Assembly: GCA_026129545.1 (NCBI GenBank)
Contig: JAHCHX010000003.1
Span: 124,001-188,000 of the forward strand
DNA length: 64,000 nucleotides
From: Saprospiraceae bacterium
GTDB lineage: Bacteria > Bacteroidota > Bacteroidia > Chitinophagales > Saprospiraceae
Reading direction: 5' to 3'
The translations under genes and the position numbers were made by a program. Every line of letters begins with the position of its first letter. Positions within the stretch are counted from its first letter, which is position 1. The notes under the pieces are model-generated. The model was not told the origin of the DNA and ran no database searches. It saw only the letters and a program-made list of their open reading frames with translations. Shown piece after piece: positions 7,175 through 16,172 of this stretch.

Positions 7175-9991
7175 TTATTTTTTGCGAAAGTCGTAGAGTA
7201 TGCTCAGGTAGGCCATGCGCCCGATGCGCGGCCCGCCGTAGGTCTGAAACTGCTTGTTGTTCAGCACATTTGACGCGCCAATTTTGAAAGTCGTGTTCAT
7301 GCGTGTCCATGTGTAGTTCACCTGTGCGTCCATCAAATCGTATGTTGGGACGAAACCCGTGAATTGTGGGGAGCCTTCAAAGATAAAGCCCTGAATCCAT
7401 TTGTACAGCACATTGAACCCCCAAACGTTGCGGCGGCCTGCTGGCAGGTCGCGAGCCGACACGCCCACATTATACTTGTGCTCTGGTGTGTTGAAGGCCG
7501 GAATGATGGGGTCGTCTATCTGTGAATTGAGGCGATTCCATGAGTAGTTGGCCTGCGCCATGAAATACCGCGCAAAATAGTAGTTAAATCCGATGGCTAC
7601 TCCTTGCGTGGTCACCGTATTGATGGAGTTGGCTGCCACGCGGTAGATTTGCAAGCGGTTGAACTCTGGCCCAAAGAACCCGATGGGCAGGTCTACCCCG
7701 ATGTTGAACCCAATGAAATCGTCGTAGAAACTGTAATAGTAACCTGCGTCCACATACAATTTTTCAAACAAGGTGGTCCTAATGCCTGCTTCAAGGGTTT
7801 TCACCTTTTCGGGTTGGATGGGAGCCACATTGAAGTATTGCAACAGCGAGATGCTCCCTCCCGGCAGGCGTCTGTACTCTTGCAGCGATTCCAGCGTGAT
7901 AAGGCTGTCAAAACCTTCAAGATTGCCTACCAAGCGTGCCCGACCGACGTTCAGGTTGAGGTATTGGTCGGACAGCGTGGGGTTGCGGATGGCACTGGAA
8001 AACGAAGCTCGCAGAAACGTGTTGGGCTTGGGGTTCCAGACCACCGAGGCAGCCTCCGTATGCACCAATTTGAAGTTCTCGTTTTTGTCGAGTCGAAAGG
8101 CTCCGCTCAGCTTGAATTTCCCCAAAGTATGTTCCACGCCAGTGTAAGCCCCCACTTCTCTGTTGGTGATGCGGGTACCCGCCGTGTCTTTGAAAATGGT
8201 GCCTTCCGAATTGGGGCGATACATTCGGCCGTTCGCGCCCAGCACCCATTTGTCGAGAAAAGAAAAGGAGAAATTATACTCGCCATGCACATGGTAGAGC
8301 GCCGACTTGTCGAAAAAGCGCGTGCCGCCCTCCGCGTCCGTGGATTTGCGCGAGGTGATGGCGTTGAAAAGCGAGTCGAAGCGCTGTGTGCCCGGCTCGA
8401 AGAAGTCCTTTGTGGGGAAAGTGCCCACAGGGTTGCCGACGTTGGCAAAATTTTCGGCAAGACCATGCCAATAAGCCATCGAATCGCGGTAGGTCTGCAG
8501 CCACTGAGAAAGCCCGAGGCTATCTCCGACTTCCGGGTAGTCCAAGGGGCGCATACGATTGAAATAGATGTACCCGAGGTTGGCAGCCGTCCAGTATCGT
8601 TCGTAGTCGTTGGCCCACTGTTCGTTCGATTTTGAGGCTTCTTGGAGGCGCAAAGCGGTGAAATAGGGGTCGAAGGAGTTGCCGGCATCCTCGTTGGTCG
8701 CATAAGCCCTTATGAAATACTTGTCGCGCTTGCGAAACTCGATGCGATTTTGAAAGAACAAAATGTCGCGGAGGCTAAATCGGTTGTCACCTTGATACAC
8801 CGTCGTGCCAGAGCCAAAACTCGAAGAGAGAATCAGTTCGGGCGATTCAAAGTCCTGTGACGGTTTGGTGCGGAAATGGAAAGCCGCGTTGGTCTTGATG
8901 TTGCGCGTGTTGTAATCCACCAAATCCACTTCGCGGTAGCCAGTGCGGTGATAGATGCCGAGGCCGGCGCGGGTATTGTTCCACCAGCTGCTGCCAGTGC
9001 CATCAAAACGAGGCTGGTATTCGTCGCCGTAGATATTCACCGCATCATAACGACCCGGGTTTTGTGCGGTGGTGTAAAAAAAGCCGCCTGACTCTGTGCC
9101 CGTCACTGGGTCGTAGTTGTCTGCTTCCCAGTCGTTGGCTCGCAAGTAGAAAAGGTTGATTTTGGTGGCAAACCAATCCTTGCCGTCTTTGTTTTTCACT
9201 GCTCCGGCCCAGCGCAGGGCTGTTTCAAAAAGAGCGCGTTCGCCCGTCTTGAACGACACCGCCAAGCCTTTGTTGAGAAAAGGGTTTTTGGTCTCCATCG
9301 AAATCACCCCGTTAAAAGCATTGGGGCCATAAAAGGCGGAACTGGCGCCTTGTACGAGGTCAACGCTATTCACATCCAAATCGCTGGAGCCTAAAAAGTT
9401 GCCCAAAGAAAAGTTGAGGCCGGGCGCCTGATTGTCCACCCCATCAATGATTTGAAGGGAGCGCACCGGGCTGGTCGAGTTGAAGCCTCGCGTGTTGATG
9501 ATGGTGAAGCCAAGCGAGGCGGTGGTCAGGTCCACGCCTTTCAGGTTGCCAAGGCTGTTGTAGAAGGTGAAAGATGCCGCATCCTTGATGGCGATGGCAT
9601 CGAGTTTTTCCACCGTGAGCGGGGCGGCCTTTTGCTTGTCGTCAATGCGTTGGCCTTTTATCACCGTTTCCTCGATGAGTATGGCCCCCGTTTGCAGTCG
9701 CACCAAGATGCGCTGGCTGGTGCTGGCGACCTCGACTTCTTGCGTGTTGTAACCTGTGTAAGAGATTTTGAGCGTCACTGGCAGGGCATCGGGTTTCAAG
9801 GTGAATTCACCGTTGTAGTCAGTGATGGTGCCTCCACCACCGCCTACATAGGTCACCGCCGCGCCTATCAGTTCCTCGCCCGTTTCGCCATCCACCACCT
9901 TGCCACGAATGGTGACTTGCGCGGTCAGCACGGCGCTGCCGAGGAACAAACACAATAGGCTGAAAATCAAATTTTTGTTGAATTGCTTCAT
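7175..9991 (-). CDS. TonB-dependent outer-membrane receptor
   Basis: The product is 938 aa with a signal peptide of about 24 residues (LTAQ). A carboxypeptidase-regulatory-like (CarbopepD_reg_2) domain lies near residues 27-105 (IRGKVVDGETGEELIGAAV). A plug domain follows at about 110-240 (DAASFTFYNSLGNLKG, IIDGVDNQAPG, VDLVQGASSAFYGPNAFNGVI). A 22-strand-type barrel extends to the C-terminus, which ends AYLSILYDFRKK with an aromatic-rich last strand. Such receptors import large ligands using TonB/ExbBD energy. No SusD-like partner is adjacent, so this is not a classic SusCD pair. The downstream secreted hydrolase-fold protein (57 bp) is the likely functional partner. The substrate cannot be read from sequence. 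Confidence 0.92.
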   Translation of the reverse strand: MKQFNKNLIFSLLCLFLGSAVLTAQVTIRGKVVDGETGEELIGAAVTYVGGGGGTITDYNGEFTLKPDALPVTLKISYTGYNTQEVEVASTSQRILVRLQTGAILIEETVIKGQRIDDKQKAAPLTVEKLDAIAIKDAASFTFYNSLGNLKGVDLTTASLGFTIINTRGFNSTSPVRSLQIIDGVDNQAPGLNFSLGNFLGSSDLDVNSVDLVQGASSAFYGPNAFNGVISMETKNPFLNKGLAVSFKTGERALFETALRWAGAVKNKDGKDWFATKINLFYLRANDWEADNYDPVTGTESGGFFYTTAQNPGRYDAVNIYGDEYQPRFDGTGSSWWNNTRAGLGIYHRTGYREVDLVDYNTRNIKTNAAFHFRTKPSQDFESPELILSSSFGSGTTVYQGDNRFSLRDILFFQNRIEFRKRDKYFIRAYATNEDAGNSFDPYFTALRLQEASKSNEQWANDYERYWTAANLGYIYFNRMRPLDYPEVGDSLGLSQWLQTYRDSMAYWHGLAENFANVGNPVGTFPTKDFFEPGTQRFDSLFNAITSRKSTDAEGGTRFFDKSALYHVHGEYNFSFSFLDKWVLGANGRMYRPNSEGTIFKDTAGTRITNREVGAYTGVEHTLGKFKLSGAFRLDKNENFKLVHTEAASVVWNPKPNTFLRASFSSAIRNPTLSDQYLNLNVGRARLVGNLEGFDSLITLESLQEYRRLPGGSISLLQYFNVAPIQPEKVKTLEAGIRTTLFEKLYVDAGYYYSFYDDFIGFNIGVDLPIGFFGPEFNRLQIYRVAANSINTVTTQGVAIGFNYYFARYFMAQANYSWNRLNSQIDDPIIPAFNTPEHKYNVGVSARDLPAGRRNVWGFNVLYKWIQGFIFEGSPQFTGFVPTYDLMDAQVNYTWTRMNTTFKIGASNVLNNKQFQTYGGPRIGRMAYLSILYDFRKK

Positions 9992-10295
9992 ACGGGAGTT
10001 GAATTGTGTTTTCGGAAAAAACTATTTGAATCGGCAGCTTTTGTGAAACCCTATTTGCTTGGCAAAAAAAGAAAGAAAATTTGATTCCAAAATGAAAAAG
10101 GAAGACTTCAACCAACTTCGTCAAAAATAGGCACAAACAAACACCCCTCGGCTCAAAAACAATGAGCGAGCAAAGGAAGTGAAAACCATTTTGGAAAAAG
10201 AAAAAATCTTGACGGCACGAGCGAAGAGTAGGCACTTGTTCGCGTACTGCCTGAGTCCCGATAGAAAAACATTTCTGTCGGGACTCGTGCCATGC
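9992..10295. other. Intergenic region between receptor and helicase genes
   Basis: This 304-bp stretch has no credible gene. It carries the upstream region of the TonB receptor (minus strand). Near the helicase 3' end it holds a strong inverted repeat, 10253-10267 with 10272-10286 (GAGTCCCGAtAGAAA/TTTCTgTCGGGACTC), which probably ends the helicase transcript although no T run follows. A flanking pair, GGCACGAG near 10214 and CTCGTGCC near 10283, could form an alternative fold. Confidence 0.5.
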
Positions 10296-13200
10296 CTACG
10301 CAGCTCCCCCCTTCTTCAGCAAACGACTCGCCAAGCGCCGCGCCTCCTGCCGCGGGCTTTTCCACCACTGCGCGGAGAGCACTGGCACAGCCTCTATTTT
10401 GTTGCGGCGGAAGTAGTTCCTTATCTTCTCCTCCCACTCATAGGAAGGCATCGCGGAGGGGGCCAGCACCCCGTCGAACAGCAGGACGCTGCTTTGCTCC
10501 TTGTCGTTTTTGGCCTGCAAGAATAGCGGCACCCTCATGCCCGCGGCTTGCACATTGCGCCGCATCTGACTGGATTCAAAATAGGGCCGCAGCGCCATTT
10601 CCACTTCTTCCATGAAGACGGAGAATGGGTAGTAGGACTCTGCGTAATTGAGCAGCACCTTCATTTTTTGCAGTTGCTCCTCGGCGGCGCCCGAGTCGCC
10701 TTGCTGAAGGTAGTCGGCGAAAGTGACGAGGTGCGAGAGGATGCAGGTGCCGAGGAAATTTTTGTCGGCGGCCAGCACGGCATATAGCCCCAGCGGGATG
10801 GAGTGCGCGATAAAGAGTTTTTGCGTGGCGCGGGTGAGCACGATGTGGAGTTGGTTGAGGCCTTGCTGTGTGTTCCAGAAGTGCAAATCCCGCGTGAGCG
10901 CCCCTTGTGCGTTGGTGGTGCCGTGCACGAGCGAGATGAGCAAAACATCCACATGCTGTCCTTGCAGCTCGGCGAATTGGTACACTCCCAGCCCACTGAG
11001 CAGCATCTGCTGTATCTTTTCAAAACCCGGTTGCTTGCGCTGACGGATTTTGAGCAATTGGCCCGCGATAAGGTCGCGCTGTTCCACGGTGGAGCAAGCG
11101 ATGCCCACCACCGGGTAGGTGCTGCGGGCGGCGGTTGGTTCTATCAGGTTGAGCCAATCAATGATTTGGCGGGCTTCAGCCTCGTTGGTGCGGGTGTTTT
11201 CGTCGTAGCGGCCTTCCACGTTGGCCACGACGGTGGCCTCTCGGGCGGCTCTACCTGACGGCAGACGCTTGTAAGGCGTGTCGAAGGCGATTTTGTTGAA
11301 TCGCACCCATTCTTCGGGGCTGTCCTGGTGTTGGTACTCGAGATGGTGGTCTTTTGCGCCGATGCCCTTGCAAAATTCGAGAAAGTCGTCTTCTGCTTGC
11401 GGGGTCATGTCTTGTTTCGAGTCGCCGAGCACCACGAGATTTTTCGACATCTGGAACAGGTGGTAGCATTCTTGTTTGGGGATGTTGTGCGCTTCGTCCA
11501 CCAGCACGAGGTCGAAGGTCATGCCTGAGAGCTGTACCACGTCGAGCGCCACCTGTGGGGTCACGAGCAGCACCGGGAGCGTCTCGGTCAAAGGCTGGAT
11601 GTATTTTTGGAACAGTTCTTCGGGCTTGTGCGCGGCGGTAAGGGTGCGGTTGTCTTTGCCAAACCAAGTCTTGAATGCTTTGCCGTCGGCAGAGCGCAGC
11701 CCGCGCAGCGCCTTGTTTTTGCGATTTTGCCACAGGGCGCTGATTTGGTAGGGGAGCAGCTCGCGCAATTCGCGGAGGTGGCTGCCAAAATTGGTCAGCG
11801 TATCGTCGTCCCACACCATGCCGGGGTTGAACTCGTTTTGCAGCAGGTGGTGCAAATACCAACTTTCGAATGCGGCAAGCCAATTGTTCGGCTTGATTTT
11901 GCACAAGGCTCGCACTACTTTTTGCTCTGCGGGGCGCAGGGCGAGCCAGTGTTTTTGCCAAATATGGAAATCCTCGAAATCGCGCAGGTAGAACTGCGTG
12001 TCTTCCAAACGCGCGATGACCTCCTCCAAAAACTCTTGCCGTTTCGGAATCGTCAGCATCTCGTGTTTCAATGCATCTTGGTACAACCCCGTTGCGTTGA
12101 ATTCTTCCAAAAACACGTCCATCGCGTATTCCAATTCCTTCACTTGCTCGCGGAAATCAAGGTCGGCTTGTATGCTTTTGCCGTTGAGTCGGCGCACGTC
12201 TTCGCGCACGGCAGCGGGGATGCGCTTGCGCCACATTCGGAGCGATGCCTCGAAGTCTTTGGTGAGTTCGGATATTTTTTTGATGTTCTTGTTGTCGAGG
12301 TGGGCGGGGAAATCGAACTCAAAATGTTTGCGAAGGCCGTAGGCGCGGCGCATTTCATCAAAAGTGACACCGATTTTTTCTTTGGCCGCCACGATTTCCT
12401 TGTATCGGTCGCTGAACACTCCGTATAGTTTTTCCGACACCGAAATTGGCTTTTCAAACTCGCTTCCGAAGCGATTCACGCCGTCTTCCAAGCCATCGCG
12501 AATGCGCTTGACGTAGGCCGCCAACTCGGTGTAATACTGCTCGTAGTGGTCGAGCAGGCTTTCCGAGTAGTCGTTGGTTTTGGAGATATAACGGTGGTGA
12601 AGCGCCGTTGCCTTGGCAAGCATGGCCTTCACGAGGGTTTCCGTCCAAGCCAGCCCCTTGTCGGCATCTTGGCTGAGGAACACCGAGTTGTTGAGCCGCC
12701 CCAATGGGTGGCTCAAAGTGGGAAAACGGCGAAACAGCGGCTCGCTGGCATAGATGGCTTCCACGATGCCGTTGTATTCGCTTTTTGAAAACTCAAAATC
12801 TTGCGGGTTCAGGTGGCTGAGCAGCAGTTCTTTGCCCTCCATGCGGTTGGCGCGGAGGAATTTCCCGACCGTTTCCGTGAAGGACATTTCGCCAAAAAGC
12901 GGCGCGTGCAATTCTTCCCAAGCATCGTCGAGTTTGCGCTGCTCGCGCTGCGTTTTGTTGATGACGGCTTTGAAAAGCTCCTCGTCGTAGAGTGCTTTGT
13001 TTTTGTTTTCAGAGGCAGCGCGCAACATATCGGCCAACATGAGCTGGTCGCCCGCGATGTCGCGCAGCACAAAAGACACGTCGCCGAACCCTTTCTCCAA
13101 CAGGAATTTCTGTGCCCGACGCAGCGCGTTGATGCTCTTGGACACCACGAGACACTTTTTGCCGTGCGACAGGGCGTTCATCACCAGCGCCGATATGAGG

Positions 13201-14072
13201 TAGGTCTTGCCGGTGCCCGACGTGCCTTCCACCACGGTGAGCGCGTTGTGCTGCACGGCGTGCAATACCGAGCGTTGCGACGGGTCGAGGGGCAACATGG
13301 TGAAGGTGTGTTTCCAATCGGCGGCATCGGCTGGCAAATCGGGCGCGACGGAAGGCGGGGTGGTCACGGTGGTGCGTGGCAGGGTGGGGAAAATGCCCGC
13401 CACTGCCGACCAAAGCAGCCGTCCTTCGGTGATGATGGTCTTCGCAGTGCCATTGGAGGGGAATGGCTGAATGCTAAGCGGCAAGCCATCCTCCACGAGG
13501 CCAAGCATGAGGCGTATGCCCTCGCAGAGGTCGTCGAACGTCTTGGAACTCACGCTTTTGGCTTCGGCCATCTGTTGGGCTCGCCGCGAGAAGTCCGTGC
13601 CGTTCAGCGCATCAAGCAGGTGGAAAAAGGGATAGTTGGGCACCACGAAATGCCCTTCGCCTCGATGTACCGACCATTGGTCAACGTGTTGCGAGTGTGG
13701 TTCCAATGAAAACTGCCAGACGAACAGCGGTGCCGCTACATGATAGCCGCCCAGCCGCGCCATGACGAATGGGTAGCCGATGCCGAGGTTTTTGGTACCA
13801 AACACCTTTTCCCGGTTGCGAGCCTCGAAGTAGAAATGATTGAGCCACTCGCCTGCCGGAAAATTGGCCTGCACCGTAAAATCGAATTTACGCCCCTCCA
13901 CCATCTCGTGGATGCACCGGATGGCCAAATCGGCATCAATGGCGGTGAGGTCTGCCTTCATTGGCTCGTTGGGCAGGGCGGAAAGCCATTCAAGTGCCTC
14001 GCCACTGTAAGAAGGCATGGCCACAGATTTCACTTCAACGGGGGATGCGGCAGGAATTTCGATTTCAGACAT
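10296..14072 (-). CDS. SF1 DNA/RNA helicase (AAA_11/AAA_12, DNA2/NAM7-like)
   Basis: The product is 1258 aa. The N-terminal 230 residues form an unclassified module. An SF1 helicase core follows: Walker A GTSGTGKT near residue 285, a DEAH-like Walker B in LVLVDEAHNIPKQE near 857, the Gln/Asp motif VVLGDSKQDMTPQ just after it, and a C-terminal RecA lobe with motif VI VLTRATQKLFIAHS near 1079. A helical insertion of more than 400 residues (about 370-800) separates Walker A from Walker B. ATG at 14072 was chosen over TTG at 14093 because it is a normal start. The cellular role is not visible from the neighbours: the toxin-antitoxin-like pair upstream is on the other strand. It could serve in repair or in mobile-element defence; neither is supported further. 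Confidence 0.85.
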   Translation of the reverse strand: MSEIEIPAASPVEVKSVAMPSYSGEALEWLSALPNEPMKADLTAIDADLAIRCIHEMVEGRKFDFTVQANFPAGEWLNHFYFEARNREKVFGTKNLGIGYPFVMARLGGYHVAAPLFVWQFSLEPHSQHVDQWSVHRGEGHFVVPNYPFFHLLDALNGTDFSRRAQQMAEAKSVSSKTFDDLCEGIRLMLGLVEDGLPLSIQPFPSNGTAKTIITEGRLLWSAVAGIFPTLPRTTVTTPPSVAPDLPADAADWKHTFTMLPLDPSQRSVLHAVQHNALTVVEGTSGTGKTYLISALVMNALSHGKKCLVVSKSINALRRAQKFLLEKGFGDVSFVLRDIAGDQLMLADMLRAASENKNKALYDEELFKAVINKTQREQRKLDDAWEELHAPLFGEMSFTETVGKFLRANRMEGKELLLSHLNPQDFEFSKSEYNGIVEAIYASEPLFRRFPTLSHPLGRLNNSVFLSQDADKGLAWTETLVKAMLAKATALHHRYISKTNDYSESLLDHYEQYYTELAAYVKRIRDGLEDGVNRFGSEFEKPISVSEKLYGVFSDRYKEIVAAKEKIGVTFDEMRRAYGLRKHFEFDFPAHLDNKNIKKISELTKDFEASLRMWRKRIPAAVREDVRRLNGKSIQADLDFREQVKELEYAMDVFLEEFNATGLYQDALKHEMLTIPKRQEFLEEVIARLEDTQFYLRDFEDFHIWQKHWLALRPAEQKVVRALCKIKPNNWLAAFESWYLHHLLQNEFNPGMVWDDDTLTNFGSHLRELRELLPYQISALWQNRKNKALRGLRSADGKAFKTWFGKDNRTLTAAHKPEELFQKYIQPLTETLPVLLVTPQVALDVVQLSGMTFDLVLVDEAHNIPKQECYHLFQMSKNLVVLGDSKQDMTPQAEDDFLEFCKGIGAKDHHLEYQHQDSPEEWVRFNKIAFDTPYKRLPSGRAAREATVVANVEGRYDENTRTNEAEARQIIDWLNLIEPTAARSTYPVVGIACSTVEQRDLIAGQLLKIRQRKQPGFEKIQQMLLSGLGVYQFAELQGQHVDVLLISLVHGTTNAQGALTRDLHFWNTQQGLNQLHIVLTRATQKLFIAHSIPLGLYAVLAADKNFLGTCILSHLVTFADYLQQGDSGAAEEQLQKMKVLLNYAESYYPFSVFMEEVEMALRPYFESSQMRRNVQAAGMRVPLFLQAKNDKEQSSVLLFDGVLAPSAMPSYEWEEKIRNYFRRNKIEAVPVLSAQWWKSPRQEARRLASRLLKKGGAA

Positions 14073-14180
14073 ATTATTGCGTTTGGCTTCCAATCAATTG
14101 CGCGTTGCAAAAGAACGGTTTTTATGCGAGTTTGAAACAAAAGGTTTAGGGGAAAAATTGTTTTTCTCTAAATTGGGGGC

Positions 14181-14502
14181 ATGGGACCGCCTTTCGACGA
14201 AACCTCGTTCATGAGCGCCCTTTCGAGTGGCAACCTCATTTGGCGGAAGCATACACTCGAAAAAATGTTGGCCCGCGCAATTAGCAGGGCAGAGGTTTTG
14301 GAAGTGCCTGAGAAAGGGGAAGTCATTCAGCGATACGATTATGACAAACCGTTTCCAAGTGCTTTAATGCTTGGGATTTCCAAACTCGCGTCCTATTCAC
14401 GTTGTTGTTTCATTTGATGAAGCCCTATCGGATATTTTCGTTATTACTGCTTACGAGCCTGATTTGACTATCTTTGAACCTGACTTCAAAACGAAAAGAT
14501 AA
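14181..14502 (+). pseudogene. DUF4258 toxin-like protein, frameshifted
   Basis: The first frame runs from ATG 14181 and reads a DUF4258 pattern (IWRKHTLEKMLARAISRAEVL, then GEVIQRYDYDKPFPSALMLG). It then ends early at 14415-14417 with unrelated residues. From about 14383 a different frame reads NSRPIHVVVSFDE and continues through VITAYEPDLTIFEPDF to a TAA at 14500-14502. These are exactly the missing second half of DUF4258: strand RPIHVVV and the terminal ITAYEPD. A one-base change between about 14371 and 14385 explains it. The full product would be about 106 aa. The repaired stop is one base before the YgiT-type antitoxin ATG, as in an intact two-gene operon. Confidence 0.8.
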
Positions 14503-14503
14503 A

Positions 14504-14737
14504 ATGAAAAATATTCCTTCTCAATGCCCGATTTGTGCAGGAAAAGTCGCGCTCGGGAAAACAACTTTTACGGTTGATATGAATTCTGGCGTTGTGGTTG
14601 TACGCAACGTGTCCGCTTTTATTTGCCTACAATGCGGCGAAGAATGGCTGGACGATGAACAATCGAACGAACTGGAAAAAATCGTCAATCGCGCGCGGCA
14701 GGAAAACGCTCAGTTGGAAATGATTTCCATGTCGTGA
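14504..14737 (+). CDS. YgiT-type zinc-finger antitoxin-like protein
   Basis: The product is 77 aa. Two CxxC pairs (CPIC at residues 8-11 and CLQC at 42-45) flank a short beta region (KTTFTVDMNSGVVVVRNV), the arrangement of the MqsA/YgiT-type N-terminal zinc finger. GEEWLDDEQSNELEKIV is also typical. No HTH follows, so this is the short form usually paired with DUF4258 proteins. The pair is thought to be a type II toxin-antitoxin module, with this protein as antitoxin. Because the upstream toxin-like gene is frameshifted, this protein may be an orphan antitoxin. Start ATG 14504 overlaps or abuts the repaired upstream stop. Confidence 0.82.
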   Translation: MKNIPSQCPICAGKVALGKTTFTVDMNSGVVVVRNVSAFICLQCGEEWLDDEQSNELEKIVNRARQENAQLEMISMS

Positions 14738-14738
14738 T

Positions 14739-15521
14739 TCACCCCAGCGCCCTGTCCAAATGCACATAGCCACCATCAACGTAAATCAACTGCCCTGTCG
14801 TGTGGCTCGATTTTTCTGAAAGCAAAAAGGCTACCGTGTTGGCGATTTCTTCCGGCGTGGTCATGCGCTTGCCGAGGGGAATTTGAGCGGTAATGTTGCG
14901 CAAAGCCGCTTCCGGGTCGGGCAAGGTCTGGAGCCATTTTTCGTAAAGCGGCGTGTAACTCTCGGCCACAACGACGGCGTTCACCCGGATTCCATATTTC
15001 AAAAGTTCCACCGCCCACTCGCGTGTGAGCGCGTTTCGGCCCCCGTTGGAGGCGGCGTAAGCAGAGGTGCCGCCCTGCCCCGTGTCGGCGGTCTTGGAAC
15101 TGATGTTCACGATGCTGCCGCGCGTTTTTTTCAGTTCCGGCAGCGCATGATGCGCCATTAAGTAGTAGTGAACCATGTTTTTGTGCAGCGATGCGACGAA
15201 GGCTTCGTAACTGCCATGTTCCAGCCCCACCCCGTCGTTCACGCCTGCGTTGTTCACCAAGCCGTCTATTTTTCCAAACTTGGCGACGACCTCCCGCACT
15301 GCACGGGCGCACTCGTCGGGGCGCGTCAGTTCGGCAGCGACCGCAAAGGCTTGTTGGTTTTGCGACTCCAATTCGGCGACCATTTGCAAGTTGTCGTCGG
15401 CATTGCGACCGATAATGGCAGGTATTGCGCCCTCAGCGGCCAGCACCCGCACGATGCCCGCGCCGATGCCTTTGGCGCCGCCCGTGACGAGGATGATTTT
15501 GTCTGATAATGCTAAATCCAT
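14739..15521 (-). CDS. SDR oxidoreductase, L-fucose dehydrogenase-like
   Basis: The product is 260 aa, a normal length for classical short-chain dehydrogenases. The NAD(P)-binding motif TGGAKGIG is at residues 13-20, NNAG at 90-93, the Ser at 141/142 in NISSK, and Tyr at 155 in SAYAASNGG. The Lys of YxxxK is Asn159 here, a loss of a catalytic residue in most SDRs. The C-terminus GQLIYVDGGYVHLDRAL resembles SDRs of non-phosphorylative L-fucose degradation. ATG 15521 gives a normal SDR N-terminus; an upstream ATG at 15560 adds 13 residues. The other fucose-like genes (30785-32462) lie on the same strand about 15 kb away, beyond the cassette array. The function is inferred from family resemblance. 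Confidence 0.8.
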   Translation of the reverse strand: MDLALSDKIILVTGGAKGIGAGIVRVLAAEGAIPAIIGRNADDNLQMVAELESQNQQAFAVAAELTRPDECARAVREVVAKFGKIDGLVNNAGVNDGVGLEHGSYEAFVASLHKNMVHYYLMAHHALPELKKTRGSIVNISSKTADTGQGGTSAYAASNGGRNALTREWAVELLKYGIRVNAVVVAESYTPLYEKWLQTLPDPEAALRNITAQIPLGKRMTTPEEIANTVAFLLSEKSSHTTGQLIYVDGGYVHLDRALG

Positions 15522-15922
15522 GACCGCGAATGTAACGCGCAGGGAATTTGCAAACCACATTTCGCCCCCCCCCCCGCGCTAATCAGTCTTTTGACAATGC
15601 CGTAAAGGTTTTTGACTTCTTCGAGCAAGAAAGTGATTTTTTCGTTTTGCGCGGCAATGATTTTCTCGAAATGCTCTTCCCGTTTTGAAGAGACGGTTGC
15701 TCGCGGTAAAGATGCCTCCTCATTTTCAAGTTGAAGAATCTCGCCGACGCTCGTGCCGCAGCAACGGGCGATGCGCTCCAGTTCCGGGTAGGTCAATTCC
15801 CGTTTGTTTGCTTCGACCCGTTGCAAAGTCCAAAGCGGAATATCGAATGTTTCGGCGGCTTGTTCTTGGGTGAGGCGGTGGTGTTTGCGCACGGCGCGGA
15901 GGATTTTGGCAAAATTGGTCAT
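15512..15922 (-). CDS. XRE-family transcriptional regulator
   Basis: This 136-aa protein has an N-terminal Cro/C1-type HTH at residues 6-62 (KHHRLTQEQAAETF recognition region and LERIARCCGTSVGEIL). A short coiled coil follows (FEKIIAAQNEKITFLLEEVKNLYGIVKRLI). The final 25 residues are read through an 11-G tract (15565-15575 on the plus strand) and overlap the SDR start by 10 bp, so the true C-terminus may vary by slippage. It is divergent from cassette 1: its start lies at the left edge of the block that is repeated in front of all four lipoprotein genes. A role in regulating the cassettes, itself, or the SDR is inferred from position. Confidence 0.78.
   Translation of the reverse strand: MTNFAKILRAVRKHHRLTQEQAAETFDIPLWTLQRVEANKRELTYPELERIARCCGTSVGEILQLENEEASLPRATVSSKREEHFEKIIAAQNEKITFLLEEVKNLYGIVKRLISAGGGAKCGLQIPCALHSRSWI
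15565..15575. repeat. Homopolymeric C11 tract
   Basis: Eleven consecutive C lie within the XRE reading frame's 3' end and 5 bp beyond the alternative SDR ATG at 15560. Tracts of this length slip during replication. A length change would alter the XRE tail and the spacing upstream of the SDR. Confidence 0.8.
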
Positions 15923-15923
15923 A

Positions 15924-16172
15924 ACAAGAAGCGGGTGAGGTGACAGGAGGTGGGATTAAAGCAAACTGCTGGGCAAACATAGCAAAATTGTGGGGCAAAT
16001 ACTGCAATTCTGCTGTGGACTTTAACAATCGGGGGCGGGCAAATTTGCACCGTGCGACGCTTGGCGCGTGCCAACGCTCGCGCGGTGGTCAGCACCCCAA
16101 TCCACCCAAAAAAGAAGTAGGGCGTGAAGCCGAGCACGACAGGGTAGGCATTCTGAAAACAAGTTTTTACCG
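15924..16172 (+). repeat. Cassette upstream block, copy 1
   Basis: This roughly 250-bp block begins right next to the XRE start codon and ends at the ATG of lipoprotein 1. Near-identical copies stand before the three other cassettes. It contains two direct repeats 22 bp apart, GGGCAAACATAGCAAAATTG (15971) and GGGCAAATACTGCAATTCTG (15993), which could be operators for a dimeric XRE protein. CAAATTTG at 16040-16047 differs by one base from the -7 consensus. Operator and promoter roles are inferred. Confidence 0.75.

Noticed and set aside
7604..8635. 343-codon plus-strand frame inside the TonB receptor
   Set aside because: Shadow of the minus-strand receptor gene; no recognisable domain.
10296..14072. 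Helicase and toxin-antitoxin pair as a joint defence island
   Set aside because: They are divergent, unrelated in spacing, and no nuclease or other defence gene is adjacent.
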